Positions 23,013 through 31,152 of a stretch of 36,202 nucleotides of DNA are shown in pieces. A model generated the notes under the pieces. It was not told the origin of the DNA, did no database searches, and saw only the letters and a list, made by a program, of their open reading frames with translations. The stretch is from contig CAMCDQ010000020.1 in assembly GCA_945873505.1 (NCBI GenBank), forward strand, positions 1 through 36,202, given 5' to 3'. Within the stretch, counting starts at the first letter, position 1. Each line of letters begins with the position of its first letter. Origin of the DNA: Chitinophaga pinensis. Lineage in GTDB: Bacteria > Bacteroidota > Bacteroidia > Flavobacteriales > Flavobacteriaceae. The translations under genes and the position numbers were made by a program.

Positions 23013-24416
23013 CTATAAATTATCAGGGAAAATTTTGCCAGGATTTAAAATCCCATTCGGATCGAAAATAGATTTTATGCCTTTCATTAATTGCAATTGG
23101 GTTTTGCTAAAAGCAATATCCATATAGTTTTTTTGAACATACCCAATTCCGTGTTCACCCGATAAAGTTCCTTTTAAAGAAACAGTTAACTCAAAAATCT
23201 CACGAATTCCTTTGGTGACTTCTGTGTTCCAATTTTCATCTGACATATCGCCTTTGATGATGTTTACGTGTAAATTTCCATCGCCAGCATGACCGTAACA
23301 AACCGATTTAAATCCGTATTTTGATCCAATTTCTTTAATTCCAAATAATAATTTTGGTAATTCATATCTTGGAACAACCGTGTCTTCTTCTTTATAAACA
23401 GAATTTGATTTTACGGCTTCGGCAACACTTCGACGCATTTTCCAAAGTAGGTTTTTTTGTATTTCGGTATCTGCAAAAAGCACTTCGTCAATTTTGAATT
23501 GCTCAACGACTTCCATTATTTTTTCGGCTTCTTGAAAAAGAATATCTGGGTAATTTCCATCAACTTCGATTAGTAAATGCGCTTGAATGGCGTCTTTGAC
23601 TTGTACATTTAAATCGGTTACAAATTTCAATGTCCAATCGATAGCATCGCGCTCCATAAATTCTAAAGCACTTGGTGTTATTCCCGCTCTAAAAATAGCA
23701 GAAACAGCTTCACACGCTTCATTGGCATTATAAAATGGAACTAACATTAAAACGGTGTGAGTGTTTTTTGGGATTAACTTCATAACGATTTTTGTAATGA
23801 TTCCGAGTGTTCCTTCGCTTCCCACCATTAATTGCGTTAGATTATATCCCGTAGAATTTTTCAAAGTATTGGCTCCAGTCCAAATAATTTCTCCATTGGC
23901 AAGAACTACTTCTAAATTCAGCACATAATCTTTGGTCACGCCATATTTTACGGCACGCGCACCACCAGCATTTTCTGCCACGTTCCCTCCTATCCAACAA
24001 CTTCCTAAACTACTTGGATCTGGAGGATAAAAAAGGTCTTTTTCGGCTACAGCTTCACGCAAAACTTGAGTGATTACTGCGGGTTCGACAGTAACTTGTA
24101 GGTTTTGCTCGTCGATGTTTAGAATTTTGTTGAAACGCTCCATTGAAAGACCAATTCCTTGATGAACAGACAATGCGCCACCACTTAAACCGGTTCGGGC
24201 ACCAATTGCAGTTACAGGAATAGCATGAAGATTTGCGATTTTCAAAATGGCAGCAATTTCTTCTGGAGTAGCTGGTTTTAGGACTACTGAAGGAGGAAAC
24301 ACATACTCTTCGGTTTCGTCTTTTCCGTAGTGGTTTCGGGTTTCTTGATCCGTAAAAACATAGGAATTCCCTAATATTCCGTTGAATTGAGAAAGTATTT
24401 CTGGTGTGATTTTCAT
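23013..24416 (-). CDS. FAD-linked oxidase, GlcD / D-lactate dehydrogenase type
   Basis: This 467-residue flavoprotein of the vanillyl-alcohol oxidase fold has the FAD-binding PCMH part with PPSVVLKPATPEE and AIGARTGLSGGAL (71-82), PPDPSSLGSCWIGGNVAENAGG, and YVLNLEVVLANGE. The C-terminal part has GHAGDGNLHVNII and GEHGIGYVQKNYM (420-432), and ends FDPNGILNPGKIF as in glycolate oxidase GlcD and D-lactate dehydrogenases. It lacks the iron-sulphur CxxC region of the larger enzymes. The likely reaction is oxidation of a 2-hydroxyacid; the substrate is not assignable. It stands alone, with a promoter upstream. Confidence 0.93.
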   Translation of the reverse strand: MKITPEILSQFNGILGNSYVFTDQETRNHYGKDETEEYVFPPSVVLKPATPEEIAAILKIANLHAIPVTAIGARTGLSGGALSVHQGIGLSMERFNKILNIDEQNLQVTVEPAVITQVLREAVAEKDLFYPPDPSSLGSCWIGGNVAENAGGARAVKYGVTKDYVLNLEVVLANGEIIWTGANTLKNSTGYNLTQLMVGSEGTLGIITKIVMKLIPKNTHTVLMLVPFYNANEACEAVSAIFRAGITPSALEFMERDAIDWTLKFVTDLNVQVKDAIQAHLLIEVDGNYPDILFQEAEKIMEVVEQFKIDEVLFADTEIQKNLLWKMRRSVAEAVKSNSVYKEEDTVVPRYELPKLLFGIKEIGSKYGFKSVCYGHAGDGNLHVNIIKGDMSDENWNTEVTKGIREIFELTVSLKGTLSGEHGIGYVQKNYMDIAFSKTQLQLMKGIKSIFDPNGILNPGKIFPDNL

Positions 24417-24465
24417 AAACTTAATTGAATTGTAAAAGTAAAAAATATATTATAATGAATTGTAA

Positions 24466-24498
24466 CAAATTTATACTAAAAATGCAATTGATTCCAAA
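24466..24498 (-). promoter_or_regulatory. Promoter of the FAD-linked oxidase gene
   Basis: On the minus strand TTTG (24495-24498) is followed after 21 nt by TAAATTTG (24466-24473). The -7 box ends 49 nt before the ATG. Confidence 0.5.
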
Positions 24499-24504
24499 AT
24501 GCCC

Positions 24505-24612
24505 TAGCCCAGACCTGTCTGCCGACAGGCAGGTGGAAGGGAAAATCCCGAGCTTTTGAACGAGGATTTGGAATGACAGCTGGAAACCTGCCTGCCGGCA
24601 GGCAGGTAGCTT
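24505..24612 (+). repeat. Structured intergenic repeat, Flavo-1-like, copy 4, with nested palindromes
   Basis: TAGCCCAGA opens the element at 24505, and GACAGCTGGAA at 24575-24585 with AGCTTC at 24608 closes it, matching the other three copies. Within the left half a 22-nt near-palindrome (24513-24534, CCTGTCTGCCGACAGG core) is inserted, and within the right half a perfect 22-nt palindrome (24586-24607, CCTGCCTGCCGGCAGGCAGG). Removing both restores continuity with the compact copy 3. The rest, to 24715, is AT-rich and leads into parA. Confidence 0.65.
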
Positions 24613-24638
24613 CAAAAAATAACGATAAATTAAAATTA

Positions 24639-24658
24639 GTTAACAAATGTTAACAAAT
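24639..24658. repeat. Direct repeat upstream of parA
   Basis: GTTAACAAAT occurs twice in tandem, about 60 bp before the parA start. It may be an operator for ParA or ParB autoregulation, or merely AT-rich sequence. Confidence 0.6.
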
Positions 24659-24715
24659 TAGATTTCCAATAACCATAATTAATTGTATTTTTACATTTCA
24701 AAATTTAAAAAATAA

Positions 24716-25483
24716 ATGGGTAAAATCATTGCTATTGCCAATCAAAAAGGAGGCGTTGGAAAAACAACAACTTCAATAAATTTAGCGGCTTCTTTAGGCG
24801 TTTTAGAAAAAAAAGTTTTACTTATTGACGCTGATCCTCAAGCAAACTCGAGTTCTGGGTTGGGAATTGACGTTGAAAATATTATTATTGGAACGTATCA
24901 AATTTTAGAACATAGCAATACTCCTGAAGAAGCGATTATCACTTGTTCGGCTCCGAATGTGGATATAATTCCTGCGCATATTGACCTTGTTGCCATCGAA
25001 ATTGAGTTGGTTGACAAGGAAAATAGAGAATATATGTTGAAGGAAGCTTTGAAAAGCATCAAAGATAAATACGATTATATTTTGATTGATTGCGCACCAT
25101 CATTAGGATTGTTGACATTAAATGCGTTGACAGCAGCCGATTCAGTAATTATTCCAATTCAGTGTGAATATTTTGCTTTGGAAGGTTTGGGAAAATTATT
25201 GAATACTATAAAAAGTGTTCAGAAGATTCACAATCCCGATTTAAATATTGAAGGATTATTATTGACCATGTTTGATTCTCGTTTACGTTTGTCAAATCAG
25301 GTTGTTGAGGAGGTTCAAAAACATTTTAACGATATGGTTTTTGAAACTATAATTCAGAGAAATTCCAAGTTGAGTGAGGCTCCGAGTTTTGGTGAAAGTA
25401 TTATAAATTATGACGCAACGAGCAAAGGGGCGACGAATTATTTGAAATTAGCGGAGGAAATTATTAAGAAAAATAGTAATTAA
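24716..25483 (+). CDS. parA: Chromosome partitioning ATPase ParA/Soj
   Basis: This 255-residue deviant Walker ATPase works with ParB to segregate the chromosome. KGGVGKTTT at 11-19 includes the signature Lys11 and the Walker Lys16; DADPQANSSSGLG and DYILIDCAPSLGLLTLNAL follow. Length and ends are those of chromosomal Soj/ParA, without the N-terminal helix-turn-helix seen on some plasmid versions. It is the first gene of an operon, and parB starts 3 bp after its stop. No canonical parS site is in the window. Confidence 0.97.
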   Translation: MGKIIAIANQKGGVGKTTTSINLAASLGVLEKKVLLIDADPQANSSSGLGIDVENIIIGTYQILEHSNTPEEAIITCSAPNVDIIPAHIDLVAIEIELVDKENREYMLKEALKSIKDKYDYILIDCAPSLGLLTLNALTAADSVIIPIQCEYFALEGLGKLLNTIKSVQKIHNPDLNIEGLLLTMFDSRLRLSNQVVEEVQKHFNDMVFETIIQRNSKLSEAPSFGESIINYDATSKGATNYLKLAEEIIKKNSN

Positions 25484-25486
25484 TTT

Positions 25487-26386
25487 ATGGCACAAGCAAT
25501 AAAAAAACAAGTATTAGGAAGAGGATTGTCTGCTTTATTGAAAGACCCAGACAATGATATTAAGTCGGTTAATGATAAAAATGCAGATAAAGTTGTAGGA
25601 AATATTATCGAGTTAGAAATTGATGCTATCGAGATAAATCCTTTTCAGCCAAGAAGTAATTTCAATGAGGAATCATTGCAAGAATTGGCAACTTCTATTA
25701 AAGAATTAGGTGTTATTCAGCCGATTACGGTTCGTAAAACTAACTTCAATAAATACCAATTAATTTCTGGAGAACGGAGATTACGTGCTTCAAAATTGGC
25801 AGGATTGAATGTGGTTCCCGCTTATATTCGAATTGCGAACGACAATGAATCGCTAACGATGGCATTGGTAGAAAATATCCAAAGACATGATTTAGATCCT
25901 ATTGAAATTGCGTTATCGTACCAAAGATTGATTGATGAAATTCAATTGACGCAAGAACAAATGAGCGAGCGCGTGGGAAAAAAGCGTTCTACGATTGCAA
26001 ATTATTTGAGATTATTGAAATTAGACCCGATTATTCAAACGGGAATTCGTGATGGATTTATAACTATGGGTCACGGTCGTGCTATAATAAATATTGAAAA
26101 TCAAGATGTTCAAACAGATATTTACCAAAAAATTGTAAGCCAAAACCTTTCTGTTAGAGAAACCGAAGCATTGGTAAAAAACTATCAAGAAAGTTTAAAA
26201 CCAAAAGCTATAACCAAAGTAAAAACGGCAACTTTTGCTGTAGCACCCGAAGCAAACAAAGCTATTACAGAGTATTTTGGCGCTAAAGTAGATGTGAAAG
26301 TTGCGGGAAATGGCAAAGGGAAAATTACAATTCCATTTCATTCTGAAGAGGATTTCAATAGAATTATCAAATTAATAAAAGGGTAG
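25487..26386 (+). CDS. parB: Chromosome partitioning protein ParB/Spo0J
   Basis: This 299-residue CTP-dependent DNA clamp loads at parS and is moved by ParA. It shows KQVLGRGLSALL (8-18), typical of ParA contact, NPFQPR (51-56), GERRLRA (95-101) of the CTP-binding pocket, and a helix-turn-helix region around 150-200 (SERVGKKRSTIANYLRLLKL). The C-terminal dimer domain ends HSEEDFNRIIKLIKG. It is tightly coupled to parA, and its stop overlaps the next start by one base. Confidence 0.97.
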   Translation: MAQAIKKQVLGRGLSALLKDPDNDIKSVNDKNADKVVGNIIELEIDAIEINPFQPRSNFNEESLQELATSIKELGVIQPITVRKTNFNKYQLISGERRLRASKLAGLNVVPAYIRIANDNESLTMALVENIQRHDLDPIEIALSYQRLIDEIQLTQEQMSERVGKKRSTIANYLRLLKLDPIIQTGIRDGFITMGHGRAIINIENQDVQTDIYQKIVSQNLSVRETEALVKNYQESLKPKAITKVKTATFAVAPEANKAITEYFGAKVDVKVAGNGKGKITIPFHSEEDFNRIIKLIKG

Positions 26387-26946
26387 TGATTAAATTCTAT
26401 TCCATATTTTTAATTGGGTTCTTAATTGGAACAACTACTCTTTTTGCTCAAGCTAAAAAAGTAGAGATTTTGGTTGCAAAAGACACTTTAAAATACAAAG
26501 AAATAAATCCTTTGGCACCTGCAAAAGCTGCTTTTTTATCTGCAATTTTGCCAGGATTAGGACAAGCATACAATAAAAAATACTGGAAAATCCCTTTAGT
26601 TTACGGTGGAATCGGAACTGGATTGTATTATTACTCCGTAAATAACACCAAATATAATAATTACAGAAACGCTTATAAAAGAAGATTGGCGGGATATAGT
26701 GACGATAATTTTCAATATTTAGACGATTCGAGATTGATTGCTGGACAGCGATTTTATCAACGAAATAGAGACATGTCGGTTTTAGTAACCGTTGGTTTTT
26801 ATATATTAAATATTATAGATGCCAATATTGATGCGCATTTGATGCAATTCAATGTGAATGATAAATTGTCGGTTCGCCCTGAAATTTATCAGAATGAAAT
26901 CAATTACAAGCAAAATTTAGGATTGACTTTAAACTATCACTTTTAA
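26386..26946 (+). CDS. DUF5683 protein, probably periplasmic or membrane-linked
   Basis: This 186-residue protein starts with GTG and has a signal-like N-terminus ending LFAQAKK. The DUF5683 core begins at AFLSAILPGLGQAYNKKYWK, a block found in many Bacteroidota proteins, followed by a hydrophobic segment (IPLVYGGIGTGLYYYSV) and VTVGFYILNIIDANIDAHL. Function is unknown. The GTG overlaps the parB stop, and its own stop overlaps the dapB ATG (TAATG), so all are translationally coupled. The parAB-DUF5683-dapB order is one I recall as common in flavobacteria. Confidence 0.88.
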   Translation: MIKFYSIFLIGFLIGTTTLFAQAKKVEILVAKDTLKYKEINPLAPAKAAFLSAILPGLGQAYNKKYWKIPLVYGGIGTGLYYYSVNNTKYNNYRNAYKRRLAGYSDDNFQYLDDSRLIAGQRFYQRNRDMSVLVTVGFYILNIIDANIDAHLMQFNVNDKLSVRPEIYQNEINYKQNLGLTLNYHF

Positions 26947-27671
26947 TGAAAATTGCACTTTTAGGTTACGGAAAAATGGGGCAAGTAATTGAAAAAATTG
27001 CATTGCAACGCGGACACGAAATTGTGTTGCGTAAATCTATTGAAGATACCTTTAACGGACTTGAAAATGCTGAGGTTGCAATAGATTTTAGTGCGCCAGA
27101 TGCTGCGGTTGAAAATATTTCGACTGCTTTAAAACTTGGAATCCCGGTAATTTCTGGAACTACAGGATGGTTGAACGAATATGAAAATATGGTGCAACTT
27201 TGCAAAGAGAGAAATACTGCTTTTATTAGTAGTTCAAATTTTAGTTTGGGTGTCAATATTTTCTTTGAATTGAACGAATATTTGGCAAAAATTATGTCAA
27301 AATTTGACACGTATAAAGTTGGAATTGAAGAAATTCATCACACACAAAAATTAGATTCACCAAGTGGAACCGCTATTTCATTGGCAAATGGAGTTATTGA
27401 AAACAGTAATTATAAAAATTGGACATTAGAAAATCCGATGACTACTGACATTCTGATTGATGCCAAAAGAATAGAAAATGTCCCTGGCACACATACCGTT
27501 TCCTATAATTCAGATGTTGATTTAATCGAAATAAAACATTTGGCACACAATAGAGAAGGATTTGCATTAGGTGCCGTAATTGCAGCAGAATGGATTTTGG
27601 GTAAAAAAGGAGTTTTCACAATGAAAGATGTCTTAGAGCTCAATTTGAAAATGAGTCAATTTGGAAATTAG
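26946..27671 (+). CDS. dapB: 4-hydroxy-tetrahydrodipicolinate reductase
   Basis: This 241-residue DapB catalyses the NAD(P)H-dependent step toward lysine and diaminopimelate for peptidoglycan. The Rossmann motif is GYGKMG (7-12). ISGTTGWL precedes the catalytic block EIHHTQKLDSPSGTA, where the conserved His-His and Lys lie. Length is slightly below the E. coli enzyme (273), normal for this phylum. It overlaps the preceding gene by one base; lepB follows after 126 bp of AT-rich sequence. Confidence 0.96.
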   Translation: MKIALLGYGKMGQVIEKIALQRGHEIVLRKSIEDTFNGLENAEVAIDFSAPDAAVENISTALKLGIPVISGTTGWLNEYENMVQLCKERNTAFISSSNFSLGVNIFFELNEYLAKIMSKFDTYKVGIEEIHHTQKLDSPSGTAISLANGVIENSNYKNWTLENPMTTDILIDAKRIENVPGTHTVSYNSDVDLIEIKHLAHNREGFALGAVIAAEWILGKKGVFTMKDVLELNLKMSQFGN

Positions 27672-27759
27672 ATAATGACAAAAAAAATTTTAATAAATTC
27701 AAAAACAGTAAAAAAGTTAATATTTTAATAAAATAAATGTTTCAAACAATAGAATTATC

Positions 27760-27789
27760 TAATTTTCAAATTATTTAATTTTCAAATTA
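27760..27789. repeat. Direct repeat upstream of lepB
   Basis: TAATTTTCAAATTA occurs at 27760-27773 and 27776-27789, just before the lepB ATG. Each copy is itself close to palindromic. A regulatory role is possible but unproven. Confidence 0.65.
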
Positions 27790-27797
27790 AAAATAGT

Positions 27798-29333
27798 ATG
27801 ACACTAATTCAATGGTTTGTATTTTTCTTGATTGTTCAAGTAATTCACTTTTTAGGAACTTGGAAATTGTATGAAGCCGCAGGTAGAAAAAAATGGGAAG
27901 CAGCAATTCCAGTTTACAACGCAATTGTTTTGATGAAAATCATAAACCGTTCGCCTTGGTGGACGATATTATTGTTTGTTCCCGTTGTAAATCTTATTAT
28001 GTTTCCTGTAGTTTGGGTAGAAACTTTGAGAAGTTTTGGAAAAAACTCAACATTAGATACGCTTTTGGGAGTATTGACATTTGGTTTTTATATTTATTAT
28101 ATCAACTACACTAAAAAATTAGGTTACATCAATAATAGAAGTTTAGAACCTACAAATAAAACTGCAGATACTGTAAGCTCATTGCTTTTTGCAATCGTTG
28201 TAGCAACTTTGGTTCACACGTATGTAATGCAACCGTATACAATTCCTACGTCATCTTTGGAAAAATCATTGTTAGTGGGTGACTTTTTATTTGTGAGTAA
28301 ATTCCATTATGGAGCAAGAACACCAATGACGCCAATTGCTGCGCCGATGGTTCACGATACCTTGCCTCTTTTAAATGTAAAATCATACACCAAAAAACCA
28401 CAACTTCCCTATTTCCGATTTTTCGCAATGCAAGAAGTGAATAGAACCAACATTGTAGTATTCAACTGGCCTGCGGATACGTTATTTAATATGTATAAAG
28501 CAGCAGATAAAAGATATGATAAACCAATCGATAAAAAGACCAATTATGTAAAACGTTGCGTTGGTATTCCAGGCGATAGTTTGTCTATAAAAGAGGGTAT
28601 TGTTTACATAAATGGAAAAATAATGCCAATGCCCGAAAGAGCAAAACCTCAATATTCCTATACTGTAACCACCGATGGTTCTGGTTTTGACCAAACGTAT
28701 ATTACTAAAGAATTAAATATTACAGATGGTGTGTACCAAAGTACTCAAAACACCTTTTATTTCAGAGCATTAACTGAAGAATCTGCTAATCGTTTGCGTT
28801 TGAATCCGATTGTAAAAAGTGTAGTTCGTAATATATCTCACGAAGCAGAAGCGGCGATATTCCCATATAATACAAAATGGAATTTGGATAATTTTGGTCC
28901 GATTTACATTCCTAAAAAAGGAGTTACAGTTGCTTTAAATACTGAAAGTTTACCTTTCTATAAAACCATTATTCGTGAATATGAACAAAATGATTTAAAA
29001 GTTACGGGTAATGAAATTAGAATTAACGGACAAATTGCCACTACTTATACTTTCAAACAAGATTATTATTGGATGATGGGAGACAACCGTCACAACTCAT
29101 TGGACGCTAGGTATTTTGGATATACTCCAGAAGATCATATCGTTGGAAAACCAGTGTTTATTTGGATGAGTTTGGATCCAAATGGAAAAGGATTCAACAA
29201 AATTCGTTGGGATAGGGTTTTCACAACCGTTAGCGGCGATGGACAACCACAATCGTATTTCAAATATTTCTTAATTGCATTAATAGCGTATTTCGGAATT
29301 AGTTATTTTGTTAGGAGAAAGAAAGAAAATTAG
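27798..29333 (+). CDS. lepB: Signal peptidase I with N-terminal membrane domain
   Basis: This 511-residue signal peptidase cleaves signal peptides at the outer face of the inner membrane. The N-terminal 110 residues form several hydrophobic helices, resembling the DUF5684 domain found on Bacteroidota enzymes. Catalytic Ser is S153 in TIPTSSLEKSLLVGDF (the usual Met after Ser is Leu), and the general base is K252 in YVKRCVGIPGDSL. MMGDNRHNSLDAR and GKPVFIWMSLDPNG follow. A last membrane helix and basic tail (YFVRRKKEN) end the protein. The large insert between Ser and Lys is normal for this phylum. Confidence 0.95.
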   Translation: MTLIQWFVFFLIVQVIHFLGTWKLYEAAGRKKWEAAIPVYNAIVLMKIINRSPWWTILLFVPVVNLIMFPVVWVETLRSFGKNSTLDTLLGVLTFGFYIYYINYTKKLGYINNRSLEPTNKTADTVSSLLFAIVVATLVHTYVMQPYTIPTSSLEKSLLVGDFLFVSKFHYGARTPMTPIAAPMVHDTLPLLNVKSYTKKPQLPYFRFFAMQEVNRTNIVVFNWPADTLFNMYKAADKRYDKPIDKKTNYVKRCVGIPGDSLSIKEGIVYINGKIMPMPERAKPQYSYTVTTDGSGFDQTYITKELNITDGVYQSTQNTFYFRALTEESANRLRLNPIVKSVVRNISHEAEAAIFPYNTKWNLDNFGPIYIPKKGVTVALNTESLPFYKTIIREYEQNDLKVTGNEIRINGQIATTYTFKQDYYWMMGDNRHNSLDARYFGYTPEDHIVGKPVFIWMSLDPNGKGFNKIRWDRVFTTVSGDGQPQSYFKYFLIALIAYFGISYFVRRKKEN

Positions 29334-29347
29334 TCAAATGTTGCAAA

Positions 29348-29396
29348 GTCGAAAGTCTTAAAGTCTGTTATGAATACAACTATTTTGACTTTCGAC
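29348..29396. repeat. Inverted repeat between lepB and WbqC genes
   Basis: GTCGAAAGTC at 29348-29357 and GACTTTCGAC at 29387-29396 are perfect 10-bp arms with a 29-nt loop. No T-run follows on the plus strand, so termination is doubtful. Confidence 0.6.
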
Positions 29397-29424
29397 ATTA
29401 TGACATTAAAAACTTTGGACAAAT

Positions 29425-30036
29425 ATGAACTCTTTACTCCTACCCACCTATTTCCCTTCAATAAGTAATTTTGCAGCTATGGCAAAGGCGGATTCAATTG
29501 TGTTTGAAGTTGAAGATAATTTTCAGAAGCAAACCAACAGAAACCGAACGTATATTTATAGCCCAAATGGAATTTTGATGTTGAATATTCCTATAAAACA
29601 TAGTAAAGAAAGAAATCAAAAGACGAAAGAAATCAAAATTGAAACAGCTTTTGATTGGCAAAAACAGCATTTTAAATCTCTTGAAGCGGCGTATAGAACT
29701 TCCCCATTTTTCGAGTATTTCGAAGATGCATTACAACCTATTTTCACAAAAAAACATACTTTTTTAATGGACTTGAATTTTGAAACGATTGCTATTGTTT
29801 CAAAATGCTTAGGAATGAAATTAGAGTTTGAAAAAACTACTGAATATTTTCAAGAAACCACCAATTGTATCGATTTTAGAAATTTAGCCGACGGTAAAAA
29901 AGACACTTCTGCTTTTGATTCTTACACACAAGTATTTGGAGACAAACACGGATTTATTAATAATTTAAGTATTTTGGATTTACTTTTTAATGAAGGTCGA
30001 TTTGCTTTAGATTATTTGAAAGAGCAGCAAATATAG
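29425..30036 (+). CDS. WbqC family protein
   Basis: This 203-residue protein belongs to the WbqC-like family: LLPTYFPSISNFAAMAKAD at the start, then DNFQKQTNRNRTYIYSPNG and LNIPIKHSKERNQKTKEI. Some relatives lie in O-antigen clusters and others, as here, in housekeeping runs. Biochemical function is not established. It is convergent with the next gene, whose stop is 2 bp away. Confidence 0.88.
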   Translation: MNSLLLPTYFPSISNFAAMAKADSIVFEVEDNFQKQTNRNRTYIYSPNGILMLNIPIKHSKERNQKTKEIKIETAFDWQKQHFKSLEAAYRTSPFFEYFEDALQPIFTKKHTFLMDLNFETIAIVSKCLGMKLEFEKTTEYFQETTNCIDFRNLADGKKDTSAFDSYTQVFGDKHGFINNLSILDLLFNEGRFALDYLKEQQI

Positions 30037-30037
30037 A

Positions 30038-31084
30038 TTAATCCATTGCTAATCTTGCAATTACAGGACTGTGATCTGAATTTATAAATTCAGGGAAACT
30101 CGTAAAATTCTTAACTTTCATCACTTTATCAGCAAAAATATAATCGATACGTGCTGGATAATATTTAAAATTATAGGTTTGTCCAAAACCAGAACCTGCT
30201 TCTTCAAAACAATCGTTTAAAGAGCCTTTAATACTTCGATAAACGTAGGAATAGGGACTGTTATTCATATCTCCACAAATGATAATTGGATATTCACATT
30301 CTTTTTTGTGATTCATCAAAATTTCCGCTTGTTGCTGTTGTTTTTTAAATGCTTTACTGATTCTTATAATCAAAATCTGGGATTTATCTTGGTTGATTCC
30401 ATCAATATTATCAGAAATTTCATTTACATCAGGTGATATTTTTATAGATTGTAAATGCATATTATAAACCCGAATAATGTCTTTTCCTTTTTTAATATCA
30501 GCAAAAATGGCATTGTTATTAGAATTTGGAAATACTAAATTTCCTTCGTCTATAATTGGATATTTAGAAAAAATGGCTTGTCCGGTTTTAATATTTTTTC
30601 CTTGCATAAAAACATATTTATACGGATAAATCTTCAAATCTAATTTGGCTGCTGTTGAAAATTCTTGAATACAAAGAATATCAGGATTTTGCTCGTTTAT
30701 AAAATCCAAAATTTCATCGGGAACATTATCATCATTCAACCATTTAAATAAATTAAACAAACGCACATTATAACTCATTACAACAAAGTCTTTTTCTACT
30801 TTAGGTAAATCTGTAGCTGAAAATTTATAGAATTTATTGATAAAAGTAATTCCCATCAGCAAAACCAATGCGGGTAATATTATTTGTCGTTTGAGTTGGA
30901 TGCCCCAATAAATAAAGAAAAGACCATTAAGAATTAAAAATAATGGCAAAACCAATGTTAAAGCTGATAAGACTGGAAATAATTTAGGAGCTAAAAACGG
31001 TAAAACATAAGCAATGAAAGTCAATACAGCCAAAACTATATTGATAAAAAAAACCACTTTATTAAACCAAGAAAGCTTTCTCAT
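30038..31084 (-). CDS. Membrane-anchored endonuclease/exonuclease/phosphatase family protein
   Basis: This 348-residue protein has three membrane helices (about 9-30, 38-60, 66-84) and then an EEP domain that probably faces the periplasm. Active-site positions are visible: N106 in MSYNVRLFN, E141 in CIQEF, H210 in YNMHLQ, D272 and N274 in ICGDMNNSP, D314 in RIDYIFAD, and D337-H338 in SDHSPV. The fold covers nucleases, sphingomyelinases and phosphatases, so the substrate is open. It precedes the rhomboid genes on the same strand order but is separated from them by an inverted repeat. Confidence 0.92.
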   Translation of the reverse strand: MRKLSWFNKVVFFINIVLAVLTFIAYVLPFLAPKLFPVLSALTLVLPLFLILNGLFFIYWGIQLKRQIILPALVLLMGITFINKFYKFSATDLPKVEKDFVVMSYNVRLFNLFKWLNDDNVPDEILDFINEQNPDILCIQEFSTAAKLDLKIYPYKYVFMQGKNIKTGQAIFSKYPIIDEGNLVFPNSNNNAIFADIKKGKDIIRVYNMHLQSIKISPDVNEISDNIDGINQDKSQILIIRISKAFKKQQQQAEILMNHKKECEYPIIICGDMNNSPYSYVYRSIKGSLNDCFEEAGSGFGQTYNFKYYPARIDYIFADKVMKVKNFTSFPEFINSDHSPVIARLAMD

Positions 31085-31098
31085 TTTTTTGTTTCAAG

Positions 31099-31148
31099 TT
31101 TAAGGTTTAAAGTTCAAAGTTAGGCAACTTGAAACTTTAAACCTTAAA
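31099..31148. repeat. Long inverted repeat between rhomboid and EEP genes
   Basis: Arms at 31099-31121 and 31126-31148 share 16 perfect outer bases (TTTAAGGTTTAAAGTT and complement) and are nearly matched inside, with a tiny loop. It occupies nearly all of the 68-bp gap and could stall or end transcription coming from the rhomboid gene, although it lacks a T-run. Confidence 0.75.
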
Positions 31149-31152
31149 AAAA

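Noticed and set aside
24421..24615. Minus-strand open frame containing the peptide PACRQAG
   Set aside because: It is read through the nested palindromes. The peptide is a translation of the repeat, and the frame has no other protein-like region.
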